64,000 nucleotides of DNA, from assembly GCF_028596025.1 (NCBI RefSeq), contig NZ_CP117167.1:3844001-3908000 (forward strand). The letters are read 5' to 3'. Within the stretch, counting starts at the first letter, position 1. Each line of letters opens with the position of its first letter. Under the pieces are notes generated by a model. The model was not told where the DNA came from, ran no database searches, and saw nothing but the letters and a program-made list of their open reading frames with translations. Positions 1 to 9,454 of the stretch are shown in pieces. A program made the translations under genes and the position numbers. The stretch is from Mucilaginibacter jinjuensis. GTDB lineage: Bacteria; Bacteroidota; Bacteroidia; Sphingobacteriales; Sphingobacteriaceae.

Positions 1-423
1 TGTGCCCGGTTCCGGATGGAAATCAAGCTCGCGCAAAGCCAGGAAATCATCAGAACCCATATAACCCAAACGGGCCAGGTATAGAAACTTTTCGTTCCCA
101 CCTTTCAGCATCAGGATGTAACGATCGTCGCGATTGGCAGCGCGGAACCCGGCACAAAGCTGTACCTGTTTAGCGGTATCGGGTACACGGCCTTTAAACT
201 TAATCTCGTAATCGGCCCAGCTGTTTTCGCCGAAACATAGGTAAGCATCGCGGGTAGTTAGTGTATTGTTTTTAACGTCTGTTATGCCGCGGCCAATTTT
301 TTCATATTTGGTGGTTGGGGTGTTAAAACTTTCTTCCAGATGAATATTTCTCTGGGCAAAAAGCTGACATGTGGTTAGAATTAGAAATAATGTGGTTAGT
401 ACTGTACTAAAAGTTCTTCTCAT
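1..423 (-). CDS. Secreted protein, N-terminal part only (cut by window edge)
   Basis: An open frame runs from an ATG at 423 to the window edge without a stop, giving the first 141 residues. It opens with a Sec signal peptide (hydrophobic stretch ending near LTTCQLFAQ). The mature part is beta-strand-like and rich in aromatic and charged residues (for example SWADYEIKFKGR and RYILMLKGGNEKFLYLARLG). This resembles the jelly-roll, LamG-like or DUF1080-like domains found beside glycoside hydrolases, but the family match is only by feel. It is divergent from the GH31 gene across a 199-bp gap in which I see no clear promoter. It is probably another member of the first carbohydrate locus; the catalytic part, if any, lies outside. 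Confidence 0.6.
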   Translation of the reverse strand, partial: MRRTFSTVLTTLFLILTTCQLFAQRNIHLEESFNTPTTKYEKIGRGITDVKNNTLTTRDAYLCFGENSWADYEIKFKGRVPDTAKQVQLCAGFRAANRDDRYILMLKGGNEKFLYLARLGYMGSDDFLALRELDFHPEPGT

Positions 424-622
424 TTGGTGGCTGTATAATTGTTGCTGCAATTACTTTTAATCGTTTAATAAAAGGTTAATAAAGCCTTAACCATCGTTGT
501 ATATCATTTTTATTACACACAAACCGGGCAATTAATTGAGTTTGGGCACCAATTAGTTTGTTATTAATGGTCTGTTAACCAAAGCCGCTTTCTTAGCATT
601 ATTCAAACCTTCCTAAATATTA

Positions 623-2971
623 ATGATGTTAAAAAAATTATTGTTAGCCGCCTTACTGTACGGAATGGCTACACCTGTTAATGCACAAAGTTTCACCCGG
701 ACAGATAGAGCAATTACTGTCAATACATCCACTGGTGTAGTTGAATTGCAATTCTACTCATCGGGTATTGTTCATGTGCTGAAATCTCCGTTAAAGAAGA
801 TGCAAGAACCATTAAGCCTTAGTGTTATTGCCAAACCTGTAAATGCTTCTTTCTCGGTAAAACAAGCCGGACAACGACTAACGATAACTACAAAAGCGTT
901 AAAAATTAATGTTGATATAAATGGTGGCACAATTAGCTATTACAACTTAACCGGCAAATTATTAATGGCAGAAAGGGTTAACGGCAACCACTCAAACGAG
1001 GGTATTAAACAAGAATTCAGTTTACCTACCAAAGATGCCATCTACGGCTTAGGTCAACATCAGGAGGGCGTAATGAATTACCGCAACCATGCTGTAACCC
1101 TTCGACAACAGAATATGGAAATTGCTGTACCTGTTTTACTGTCTTCCGGCGGGTATGGAATATTTTGGGATAATGCGTCTGCCACAAGATTTCAGGATCA
1201 GGATGGTATTACGTCTTTCGAATCTGCCGCAGGCGATGTCGTCAATTACTATTTTATTGATGGAGGTAATGCTGATGGGGTTATCGCAGGGCAAAGAAAA
1301 CTTACCGGCAATGCGCCCATGTTCCCTAAATGGGTATTCGGCTTTTGGCAGAGTCGCGAGCGGTATACCAGTCAGCAGGAGTTAGTTGGTGTTGTGAAAA
1401 AATATCGCGACCTGCACGTACCGTTAGATGGTATAGTTCAGGACTGGCAGTACTGGGGCAAAGGTGATAGTGTTTGGAATGCGGTTGATTTTGGGAACCC
1501 ACTTTACCCTAACCCAAAGGCAATGGTGGATAGCGTTCATCAATTAAATGCCCATATCATTATATCCGTATGGCCAAACTTCGGCCCCCAAACCAAAATC
1601 TATAAAGAATTTAAAGAGAAGAGGATGTTATTTGATTTTAAAACCTGGCCAGAGGATCGGTCGGTTAAAGTTTACGATGCCTTTAACCCTGCAGCGCGTG
1701 ATGTATACTGGAAATATATCAACAAAAATCTCCTCTCTAAAGGCATAGACGGCTGGTGGCTTGATGCAACTGAACCAGAGCAGGGCAACCCAGCCCAAAG
1801 TGATAGCGCACAAACCTATTTAGGAAAATTTAAGACCTTAAGAAATGCCTATCCATTAGCTACAACGGGAGGTATATACGAACATCAACGACAAACTATT
1901 CCTAATAAGCGTGTATTTATTTTAACCCGATCTGCCTATGCCGGTCAGCAACGTTATGGCACCATGACCTGGTCGGGTGATATACAGGGAACCTGGGATG
2001 TATTGCGTAAACAAATTTCAGGTGGTTTAAACTTTTCTCTATCCGGTATCCCCTATTGGAATACGGATATTGGCGGATTTTATTCTGGCACAAAATATCC
2101 AAAAGGTGTAGCAGATCCGGCTTTTCAGGAATTGTATACCCGTTGGTTCGAATTTGCTGCATTCACACCCATGTTCCGTTCGCATGGCACCAATACACCG
2201 AGGGAAATTTATCAGTTCGGGAAAAAGGGCGACTGGGCTTACGATGCTCAGGAGAAATTCATCAACTTAAGATACCGCCTTCAACCTTACATTTATTCGT
2301 CAGCATGGCAGGTTACCGCGCATTCATCAACCATGATGCGGGCATTGGCTATGGATTTTCCTTCAGATACTTCAGTCCTGAATATAAATAACCAATACCT
2401 ATTTGGTAAAGCTATACTGGTAGCACCGGTTACCGATTCTTTATACGTTAGCCGTGCTAATGGAAATACTATTGTTGATTTCAATATCACCAAGTCGCAA
2501 AATTTATATCTGCCTAAAGGTTCTGATTGGGTTGATTTTTGGACCGGACAATCTTACCAGGGAGGCAAGAAAATACAAGCCAAGGTTCCCATCGATCAAA
2601 TCCCTTTGTTTGTTAAAGCCGGTTCAATTATTCCATTCGGCTCGCTTCAGCAATATACAGAGCAACATGCTGATGATAAGCTCGAGATCAGGATTTACCC
2701 CGGCGCCGATGGATCTTTCACATTATACGAAGATGAGAACGACGGATACAATTATGAACACGGAATTTATAGCCTGATTGATTTTAAATGGAACGATAAA
2801 GCGCATACGCTCACTATTAGCAACAGGCAAGGCACGTTTCCCAGCATGCTAAAAACCAGGATATTTAATATTTCGATTGTTGCACCAGGCAAAACTACCG
2901 GTATTAATACTTTAGTATCAACTTATAACCTTAATTATAATGGCAAACAGATAATTAAAGTGATTAAATAA
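623..2971 (+). CDS. GH31 alpha-glycosidase (alpha-xylosidase/alpha-glucosidase type)
   Basis: Exported retaining alpha-glycosidase of family GH31, 782 residues, with a signal peptide (MMLKKLLLAALLYGMATPVNAQ). The fold runs N-terminal beta-sandwich (about 25-220), TIM barrel (about 235-590), then C-terminal beta domains. The GH31 nucleophile motif is visible as GWWLDATEPE with Asp381, and the acid/base motif as TWSGDIQGTW with Asp453. RSHGTNTPRE is also a family hallmark. The QDWQYWG segment in the barrel is common in alpha-xylosidase-like members, so xyloglucan-type alpha-xylose or alpha-glucosides are the likely substrates; I cannot fix which. ATG at 623 or 626 would both serve as start. It lies just upstream of, and in line with, the SusC/SusD pair, consistent with one polysaccharide locus. 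Confidence 0.9.
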   Translation: MMLKKLLLAALLYGMATPVNAQSFTRTDRAITVNTSTGVVELQFYSSGIVHVLKSPLKKMQEPLSLSVIAKPVNASFSVKQAGQRLTITTKALKINVDINGGTISYYNLTGKLLMAERVNGNHSNEGIKQEFSLPTKDAIYGLGQHQEGVMNYRNHAVTLRQQNMEIAVPVLLSSGGYGIFWDNASATRFQDQDGITSFESAAGDVVNYYFIDGGNADGVIAGQRKLTGNAPMFPKWVFGFWQSRERYTSQQELVGVVKKYRDLHVPLDGIVQDWQYWGKGDSVWNAVDFGNPLYPNPKAMVDSVHQLNAHIIISVWPNFGPQTKIYKEFKEKRMLFDFKTWPEDRSVKVYDAFNPAARDVYWKYINKNLLSKGIDGWWLDATEPEQGNPAQSDSAQTYLGKFKTLRNAYPLATTGGIYEHQRQTIPNKRVFILTRSAYAGQQRYGTMTWSGDIQGTWDVLRKQISGGLNFSLSGIPYWNTDIGGFYSGTKYPKGVADPAFQELYTRWFEFAAFTPMFRSHGTNTPREIYQFGKKGDWAYDAQEKFINLRYRLQPYIYSSAWQVTAHSSTMMRALAMDFPSDTSVLNINNQYLFGKAILVAPVTDSLYVSRANGNTIVDFNITKSQNLYLPKGSDWVDFWTGQSYQGGKKIQAKVPIDQIPLFVKAGSIIPFGSLQQYTEQHADDKLEIRIYPGADGSFTLYEDENDGYNYEHGIYSLIDFKWNDKAHTLTISNRQGTFPSMLKTRIFNISIVAPGKTTGINTLVSTYNLNYNGKQIIKVIK

Positions 2972-2996
2972 ATCCGCAATAATCAATATAAAAATA

Positions 2997-3031
2997 GCTG
3001 TATAATACTCAAATACAAGGCATTATACAGC
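2997..3031 (+). terminator. Candidate terminator hairpin after the GH31 gene
   Basis: A perfect 10-bp stem (GCTGTATAAT with ATTATACAGC) encloses a 15-nt loop, 25 bp after the GH31 stop. The following bases are only moderately T-rich, so termination strength is uncertain. Confidence 0.45.
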
Positions 3032-3196
3032 CATTGTTGTTTATAAACAGTTGGATTGTTTATTAAATATTAAAAAAAGTTTATTAATGCCACCAATTAA
3101 TATGCGATTAGCTATTTATTAGTTAATTATTAGTGCCTTGCCGATTACTTAGTTGCTGTAATTAACCAATTAAATCAAAACCTAAATTAACTAAGT

Positions 3197-3317
3197 ATGA
3201 TGAAAGATTTATTTAATCCTTCCTTGTGTAAAATTATGCTCCGCCATAGTTTTTACCGGCATTGTTTTATTGTTAGCGCGCCCAACCCAGGCCAGCAAAA
3301 CGAGTTATTTCCAGTAA
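3197..3317 (+). pseudogene. Broken TonB-receptor-type leader (frameshifted signal peptide)
   Basis: From ATG 3197 one frame reads MMKDLFNPSLCKIML. The +1 frame over 3234-3317 reads LCSAIVFTGIVLLLARPTQA and then KTSYFQ before a TAA at 3315. Joined near 3235, the two halves make a normal N-terminus for a Bacteroidota SusC-type receptor: a short basic head, the KIM segment and a hydrophobic signal core. No receptor body follows in any frame. The simplest reading is the fossil start of an older susC, left when the locus was rearranged. In the unshifted frame it would be a 43-codon ORF (3197-3328) with no hydrophobic core, which looks less natural. Confidence 0.4.
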
Positions 3318-3576
3318 CTAAAAATTAACCAATTAGTAAACCGGATCCACGCAACCTTTTGTTTCAAACGCATAATACGACCTATTGATATAGAATTATA
3401 CAAACCAATTTTATTTAGCTCAAAGACATCCTGATCGATGCATCTGTACCATTACGATGTTCAACGGCGCTATGTACACATAGTAGCCGAACGGGCTTAC
3501 TATATCAATTTTATAGGTTAACAATGCAATGCAACAAGGAATGATGGCTGCCCCGGTAGTGATTAAACCTTAAAAC

Positions 3577-6500
3577 ATGAAAAAACAACTCCGAAAAGTA
3601 TTGGACAAATACTTAAAAAGCAAAGAGCTGACCAGGACAGCCTGGTTATTTCTCTTCACACTGCTGCTCACCAATGTTTGCATGGCCGGCAGCATGGCAC
3701 ATTCAACAGCGCCCGCTCCTGTTACGGTTACCGGCCTTGTTAAGGATGAAAGCGGTATTACACTCCCAGGTGTAAACATCAAGGTTAAAGGCACCACACT
3801 AGGTACTGTAACCGATGCCCAGGGAAAATTTACCATTAACACGCCCGAAGCTGGTTCTATACTCCAGGTATCCTTTGTAGGATATGTTGCGCAGGAAGTA
3901 CAGGTAGGCAACAATAACAAGGGCTTGCAAATAACGCTTAAGGCCGATAATAAAAGCCTTAACGAAGTAATTGTTGTGGGCTACGGTAACCAGCGAAAAA
4001 CAACACTCACCGGCTCGGTATCAACATTAAAAAGCGATGAACTGGTTGAGACTAAGAATGAAAACGTGGTGAATATGTTAACCGGTAAAGTACCGGGGAT
4101 GCGTATCCAACAGTTAAGTAGTGAGCCTGGTGCTTTTAATACCAAATTTGATATCCGTGGGTATGGCGCTACACCGCTTGTGGTTATCGATGGTATCCCA
4201 CGCAGCGCGGATGATCTGGCGCGGATGGACCCTAATGAGATCGATAATATCTCGGTAATGAAAGATGCATCAGCAGCGATTTATGGTGTTCGTTCGGCCA
4301 ATGGTGTAATTTTGGTTACCACTAAAAAAGGAAGCAACCAAAACGGTAAGTTCAACATCAGTTATTCGATAAATGCCGGCTGGCAGCAGTTTTTAAACTT
4401 GCCAAAAGGTGTGGATGCACTCGATTACATGATGCTTAAAAACGAGCAGCAAAAACGAGATTTCGGCCAGAATTTTTACCAGCAAACTGCTCCTGCTTTT
4501 TCTGCTGCGGATATGGTCCCTTATCAGAACGGTACCCTGCAATCATCAGACTGGATTGATGCTGTGATGAAACAGAACGTACCACAGGTACAACAAAACC
4601 TCAATATTAATGGCGGAACCGATAAGGTAAACTACTTTTTCGACCTCGGTTACCTGAAACAAGATGGTGTATTTAAAAGCGGCGACATGAATTACGACCG
4701 CTGGAATTTCCGCTCGAATGTAAACGTAAAGCTGACCAACCGTTTACGTGCCGAAATTTTAACTTCAGGCTATGCCGACACCAAAAATCAGCCGCATGCC
4801 GATGTATGGACCATGTTTAAGTACGCCTGGAACCAGCTACCGACTGATCAGATCTACGCCAATAATAACCCGGCATATCCGCACGTAGAACCTGATAATG
4901 CTAACCCGGTAACCATGACTACCTCGAGCTATAATGGCTATAAGATTAACAAGATCAAAAACTTCCAGGGTCAGGCTAGTTTAACTTATGACATCCCGGG
5001 CGTACAAGGTTTATCGGCAAAAGGTATGTACAATTACGGTTACAGCCCTACCGACAATACCAATGTTAACCAGTCGTTTAACTTGTATCAATACGATCCG
5101 CAGAATAAAACATACCTGCCTACTTTAGTAAGCTCGCCATCGTACGTATATAGGGGGTATAATACCAATACATCAACCCTGATGCAGTTCTCGTTAAATT
5201 ATGCCCATAAGTTTGGGAACCATAATATTACCGGCTTATTGCTTTATGAAGAAGCTGATACCCAGAACGATAATTTTAACGCCCAGCGCGAGTTTTCATT
5301 AGGCCTACCTTATTTGTTTGCAGGTAACTCAACCAACCAGGTAGCCAATATGGATCCTAATGGTCTTTACGAAACTGTAAACAAAGGTGTTGTTGGTCGT
5401 TTCAATTACGATTACAAAGGTAAATACCTTGCCGAGTTCGGTTTCCGTGAAGATGGTTCGAGCAAGTTTAAACCCGGCGCGCAATGGGGCTTCTTCCCCG
5501 AAGGCTCTATCGGCTGGCGCTTAAGCGAGGAGAAATTCATCCAAAACCTTATCCCTTCTAAAATACTAAGCAACTTTAAGGTACGTGCATCTTATGGCGA
5601 GTTGGGTGATGACAGCAGCGCTGGTTTGGTGCCTTTCATTCCGGGTTATACTTACCCATCAGGAGGTGCTATTTTAGGCGGCAACTATGTTAACGGTTTA
5701 GCATCAATTGGTGTGGTTAACCCTAACCTAACCTGGTACACCGCCAAAACACTGGACATTGGTGCCGACCTTTCTTTATGGAACGGCCTGTTAGATGGTA
5801 CTTTCGATTACTTCGTGCGTACCCGTACTGGTTTACTTGATACCCGTACATCTGTTGTACCGGGCACCGCAGGTACAGCATTACCACAAGAAAACCTGGA
5901 TAGCGACCAAACCAAAGGTTTCGATATGATCATATCTCATCGTAACCATATTGGCAGCGTGGGCTACAACATCAGCGTAAACGGTTCAATTTCCAGAACC
6001 ATGAAACTGGTTGTACAGCAAACCCGCGCCGGTAACTCTTACGATAACTGGAAAAATGGCCAGGCCGATCGTTACACCAATATCTGGTGGGGTAAAGATT
6101 ACGGAGGCCAGTTTCAAAGCTACAGCCAGATCTATGGTTATAATGTAAACACTGGTGGTGGTAACCAGGCTGTTGTACCCGGCGATTACTATTACAAAGA
6201 CTGGAATAACGATGGTGTGATCGACTCGAAAGATGAGCACCCTATTGCAACCCGTGACATCCCATTGGTAAACTTCGGTATGACCTTAGGTGCCAACTGG
6301 AAAGGCTTCGACCTGAACATGCTGTTACAAGGTTCAACACTATTCCATGTGCAATATGCAGAGCAATTGGCTCAGCCTTTAATGTACGGTCGTAGTGCAT
6401 TAACACAATTCTTGGACAGATGGCACACTGCCGTACCGGGAGCTGATGTTTACGACCCTAATACCGTTTGGGTTCCGGGCTATTATCCAACAACCGGTTC

Positions 6501-6786
6501 GCCTCCGGCAGATGGTACCAAAGCGGTACAAAATGCTACTTATGTGCGTATCAAATCACTGGAACTGGGTTACACTTTGCCTAGCAGATTACTTAAAAAA
6601 GCAGGGATCTCTAAATTGCGTGTTTATGTAAACAGCTATAACCTGGCTACACTAACAGGCCTTAAAAACTCAGACCCAGAGCATCCGGGTGTTGTGGCAC
6701 CTAATGCCGACTGGAATTACTCGCAAGGCGGTTACCTGTACCCATTGAACAGATCATTTAACGTAGGCGCCAATGTTACTTTCTAA
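3577..6786 (+). CDS. SusC/RagA-family TonB-dependent outer-membrane receptor
   Basis: A 1069-residue outer-membrane transporter that should import oligosaccharides across the outer membrane with its SusD partner, powered by TonB. The order of parts is: N-terminal basic stretch and signal segment (to about 40), carboxypeptidase-regulatory-like domain (about 48-125, VTVTGLVKDESGITLPGVNI), the conserved junction NEVIVVGYG, plug domain (about 135-255, including PLVVIDGIPR and IYGVRSANGVILVTTKKG), then a 22-strand-type barrel ending in the aromatic terminus GANVTF. It has no STN domain, so it is not expected to signal to an anti-sigma factor. The susD gene follows after 12 bp. The substrate is unknown; neighbours are a GH31 enzyme and, on the other strand, a GH71/99-like protein. 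Confidence 0.95.
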   Translation: MKKQLRKVLDKYLKSKELTRTAWLFLFTLLLTNVCMAGSMAHSTAPAPVTVTGLVKDESGITLPGVNIKVKGTTLGTVTDAQGKFTINTPEAGSILQVSFVGYVAQEVQVGNNNKGLQITLKADNKSLNEVIVVGYGNQRKTTLTGSVSTLKSDELVETKNENVVNMLTGKVPGMRIQQLSSEPGAFNTKFDIRGYGATPLVVIDGIPRSADDLARMDPNEIDNISVMKDASAAIYGVRSANGVILVTTKKGSNQNGKFNISYSINAGWQQFLNLPKGVDALDYMMLKNEQQKRDFGQNFYQQTAPAFSAADMVPYQNGTLQSSDWIDAVMKQNVPQVQQNLNINGGTDKVNYFFDLGYLKQDGVFKSGDMNYDRWNFRSNVNVKLTNRLRAEILTSGYADTKNQPHADVWTMFKYAWNQLPTDQIYANNNPAYPHVEPDNANPVTMTTSSYNGYKINKIKNFQGQASLTYDIPGVQGLSAKGMYNYGYSPTDNTNVNQSFNLYQYDPQNKTYLPTLVSSPSYVYRGYNTNTSTLMQFSLNYAHKFGNHNITGLLLYEEADTQNDNFNAQREFSLGLPYLFAGNSTNQVANMDPNGLYETVNKGVVGRFNYDYKGKYLAEFGFREDGSSKFKPGAQWGFFPEGSIGWRLSEEKFIQNLIPSKILSNFKVRASYGELGDDSSAGLVPFIPGYTYPSGGAILGGNYVNGLASIGVVNPNLTWYTAKTLDIGADLSLWNGLLDGTFDYFVRTRTGLLDTRTSVVPGTAGTALPQENLDSDQTKGFDMIISHRNHIGSVGYNISVNGSISRTMKLVVQQTRAGNSYDNWKNGQADRYTNIWWGKDYGGQFQSYSQIYGYNVNTGGGNQAVVPGDYYYKDWNNDGVIDSKDEHPIATRDIPLVNFGMTLGANWKGFDLNMLLQGSTLFHVQYAEQLAQPLMYGRSALTQFLDRWHTAVPGADVYDPNTVWVPGYYPTTGSPPADGTKAVQNATYVRIKSLELGYTLPSRLLKKAGISKLRVYVNSYNLATLTGLKNSDPEHPGVVAPNADWNYSQGGYLYPLNRSFNVGANVTF

Positions 6787-6798
6787 GATTTACGAGAT

Positions 6799-8655
6799 AT
6801 GAAAAATTTAAAACATACCATCATAACAATTGCCGCAACCGTGGCCCTGGCATCGTGCCATAAGCTGGAGGTAGCGCCAAAAAACATTATTACAGACGAA
6901 GCTGTATTTAGCACCCCAACGGGCGTTACGGCTTACCTGGCAAGTATTTACAGCCGCTTGCCTATGGAAGATTTCATTTACCGTAACGACGGCGGCTACG
7001 ACCCAAACAACGAAGGCAACAACGGAGGCTTTAGTTACCTGGATGGCGGCCGCTGGCAGTGTTTTTATAACCCGGGCAGCTTAAGCGGCGAACTTGTTGG
7101 CCCTTACGGCGGCACAGGTGATGCTGCACAGGGTTTCGGTTACTGGCCTTATAAATGGGTGCGTAATATTAATTATTTTATTGAAAACCTGCCTAAAGGC
7201 GGCCAAGGTATTACTGACGCACAGAAAAACCAGTTACTGGGCGAAGCCTATTTTTTAAGGGCTTACTTTTATTTCGCTATGGTGAAACGCTACGGTGGTA
7301 TCCCGATCATTAAAACTGTGCAGGATCCACAAGGTAGCCTCGAATCATTACAAGTGCATCGTGATAAGGAAATTGATGTATACAATTTTATTGCCGACGA
7401 TTTGGACAAAGCTTACAGCATGATGCCAGAGAGTAATGACCGTGGCAGGGCTAACAAATATGTAGCAGCAGCACTTAAATCAAGGGCTATGTTATATGCA
7501 GGTAGTATTGCCAAATATGGTTCGGTTAATTTCGTAGCAGGGCCTGCACAAACAGCTGGCTATACCGGCATACCGGCATCAGAAGCCAATGGTTTCTTCC
7601 AGAAATCTGTAGATGCTGCTAAATTGCTTGATGGCCACTACCAGTTGTACAACAAGGTTGGCGATAAAGAGCAAAACTATGTACAAGCGTTTTTAGACCA
7701 GGATAGCCCTGAGAATATTTTTGTGCGGGATTATTCTGTACCGAGCGGTACTGCGCACAGTTATGATGCTACGTTTTCGCCACGCTACATGACTGCTGAT
7801 GGTGATTCGCGCGCTTACCCTACTATTGAAGATGTAGAGCGTTACACCACTCTTAAAGTAACCAATGCTGATGGTACACCAATAAGATTCAATAGCCTGG
7901 CTGATATTATGGCAGGATTAGAGCCACGCTTAAAGGCATCGATCTACTTTCCTGGCGCTACATTGAGGGGACTTACTTTCGATGTACAAAGAGGTTTGTA
8001 TGATCATTTCAGCGGTACTGCTGCTGCCGAAATTGGTCTTACTCCACCAAACCATCAATATCAGCATTTAGCAGGTAGTACAGATGCGCTTTACAATGGC
8101 TTACGTATTATCGGTTTTACAGGTATTAGCACCGATGGTGATAATAAAACCCGTACAGGCTTTTTCGTAAGAAAATATGTGGCTTATAACAAACTTCAAT
8201 CAGACTGCGGTTTGTATAAAAGTACCCAAAGCTGGATAGATATCCGCTACGCAGAAGTGTTGCTGAACCGTGCCGAAGCGTCATTTGAACTGGGTCAAAC
8301 AGCTGATGCATTAAACATGATCAACCAGATCAGGACACGTGCAGGCGCTACCCTATCAACAGGTGGCATGACCATCGATACCATCCGTAACGAACGTTGT
8401 AAAGAACTGGCATTTGAGAAACACTATTGGTGGGATCTGCGCAGATGGCATACGGCTGATAAAGTTTTGGATAATACCAAATTCCACGCCCTGCTGCCTT
8501 ACTATGTTATCGACGAGAAGAAATACATCTTCATTCGCGACGTAGAAACGTTTCAGCGTACTTATACCTTCGATAAAAAATGGTATTACGAACCTATCCC
8601 AGGTGGCGAATTAGGTAAAAACCCCAACCTATATCCAAATAATCCAGGCTATTAA
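6799..8655 (+). CDS. SusD/RagB-family glycan-binding lipoprotein
   Basis: Surface lipoprotein of 618 residues that forms the lid of the upstream SusC channel and binds the glycan. The signal ends in the lipobox ALASC with Cys20. The helical TPR-like core shows SusD landmarks: LLGEAYFLRAYFYFAMVKRY around residues 140-170, the loop RYGGIPII, the segment RYAEVLLNRAEASFELG late in the protein, and ELAFEKHYWWDLRRW near the C-terminus. It starts 12 bp after susC and is followed 18 bp later by the DUF3823 gene, so the three are very likely one operon. Family and role are secure; ligand specificity is not visible. Confidence 0.94.
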   Translation: MKNLKHTIITIAATVALASCHKLEVAPKNIITDEAVFSTPTGVTAYLASIYSRLPMEDFIYRNDGGYDPNNEGNNGGFSYLDGGRWQCFYNPGSLSGELVGPYGGTGDAAQGFGYWPYKWVRNINYFIENLPKGGQGITDAQKNQLLGEAYFLRAYFYFAMVKRYGGIPIIKTVQDPQGSLESLQVHRDKEIDVYNFIADDLDKAYSMMPESNDRGRANKYVAAALKSRAMLYAGSIAKYGSVNFVAGPAQTAGYTGIPASEANGFFQKSVDAAKLLDGHYQLYNKVGDKEQNYVQAFLDQDSPENIFVRDYSVPSGTAHSYDATFSPRYMTADGDSRAYPTIEDVERYTTLKVTNADGTPIRFNSLADIMAGLEPRLKASIYFPGATLRGLTFDVQRGLYDHFSGTAAAEIGLTPPNHQYQHLAGSTDALYNGLRIIGFTGISTDGDNKTRTGFFVRKYVAYNKLQSDCGLYKSTQSWIDIRYAEVLLNRAEASFELGQTADALNMINQIRTRAGATLSTGGMTIDTIRNERCKELAFEKHYWWDLRRWHTADKVLDNTKFHALLPYYVIDEKKYIFIRDVETFQRTYTFDKKWYYEPIPGGELGKNPNLYPNNPGY

Positions 8656-8673
8656 TTCTAAAAATATTTCATC

Positions 8674-9381
8674 ATGAAAAAAATAATCAGTCCCCTATTG
8701 CTGGTATTTGCCACACTACTAATTTCAGCATGTACCAAACCCGATAATTATCCGGGGCCGGATTCTACCTTTCAAGGGAGGATCATTGATAAAACAACAA
8801 ATGCCAACTTTTTGACAGAAACAGCCGGCATGCAGGTAATGCTCGAAGAATTAAGCTGGAGCGCTACGCCTACCCCGCAATATATCCCATCAAAAAACGA
8901 TGGCACTTATGAAGATTCTAAACTATTTAAAGGCCACTACCGCGTAACCCCTACCCAAGGTGCATTCTGGCCTGTTACAGGTGAGGAACTGGACATCAGC
9001 GGGGTAACATCCAAAGATTTCACCGTTACGCCTTACCTGCAGATCAAGAACCTGACAAGTAGTTTATCAGGCACTACATTAACACTAAAATTCAACATTG
9101 CAGCCCCTATTACAGCAGGTTTGCCTAATGTCTTAGATGTTAAGCCATTTGTAAACACAACTGAGTTTGTAGGCAGCGGCGCAACCATCAGCCAGTACAG
9201 CGACCCTAACCAGGTTAACATTAACAGTGCATGGTCTGATGCGATTGCTTCAACCACTTACACGTTAACTGTTACCAACTTAAAATCGGGGCGTACGTTT
9301 TACGCCAGGGTTGGTGCACGTGTAGATGATAGTTATAAGAAATATAACTACTCGCAGGTGATTAAGGTAGATGTGCCTTAA
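8674..9381 (+). CDS. DUF3823-type lipoprotein of a SusCD operon
   Basis: Lipoprotein of 235 residues with lipobox LISAC (Cys20). The start of the mature protein, CTKPDNYPGPDSTFQGRIID, is characteristic of DUF3823 proteins, which sit directly downstream of susD in many Bacteroidota loci. The body looks like two beta-sandwich (Ig-like) domains: about 30-130, then about 135-235 with a strand-rich repeat ending in YSQVIKVDVP. The role in the family is not established; a surface glycan-binding protein is the natural guess from position. Third gene of the operon, followed by a strong bidirectional terminator. Confidence 0.8.
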   Translation: MKKIISPLLLVFATLLISACTKPDNYPGPDSTFQGRIIDKTTNANFLTETAGMQVMLEELSWSATPTPQYIPSKNDGTYEDSKLFKGHYRVTPTQGAFWPVTGEELDISGVTSKDFTVTPYLQIKNLTSSLSGTTLTLKFNIAAPITAGLPNVLDVKPFVNTTEFVGSGATISQYSDPNQVNINSAWSDAIASTTYTLTVTNLKSGRTFYARVGARVDDSYKKYNYSQVIKVDVP

Positions 9382-9400
9382 TCTGCTACAATCCATTTAA

Positions 9401-9439
9401 AACAAGAAAGCCAGCATCCCTCATGCTGGCTTTCTTGTT
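9401..9439. terminator. Bidirectional intrinsic terminator
   Basis: A perfect 17-bp stem (AACAAGAAAGCCAGCAT at 9401-9417 and its complement at 9423-9439) with a 5-nt loop. It lies between the convergent DUF3823 and GH71/99-like genes. T-runs within and after the stem on both strands suit it to stop transcription from each side. Confidence 0.85.
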
Positions 9440-9454
9440 TATTAACGGTGTTAC

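Larger units (their letters stand above)
2972..3576. other. 605-bp leader/intergenic region before susC
   Basis: Apart from the hairpin after GH31 and the broken leader ORF at 3197-3317, this AT-rich region has one further structured element: a stem at 3465-3489 (CGGC-G-CTATGT pairing with ACATAG-TA-GCCG) about 90 bp before the susC start. It may be part of the susC 5' leader. No further gene or convincing promoter was seen. Confidence 0.4.
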
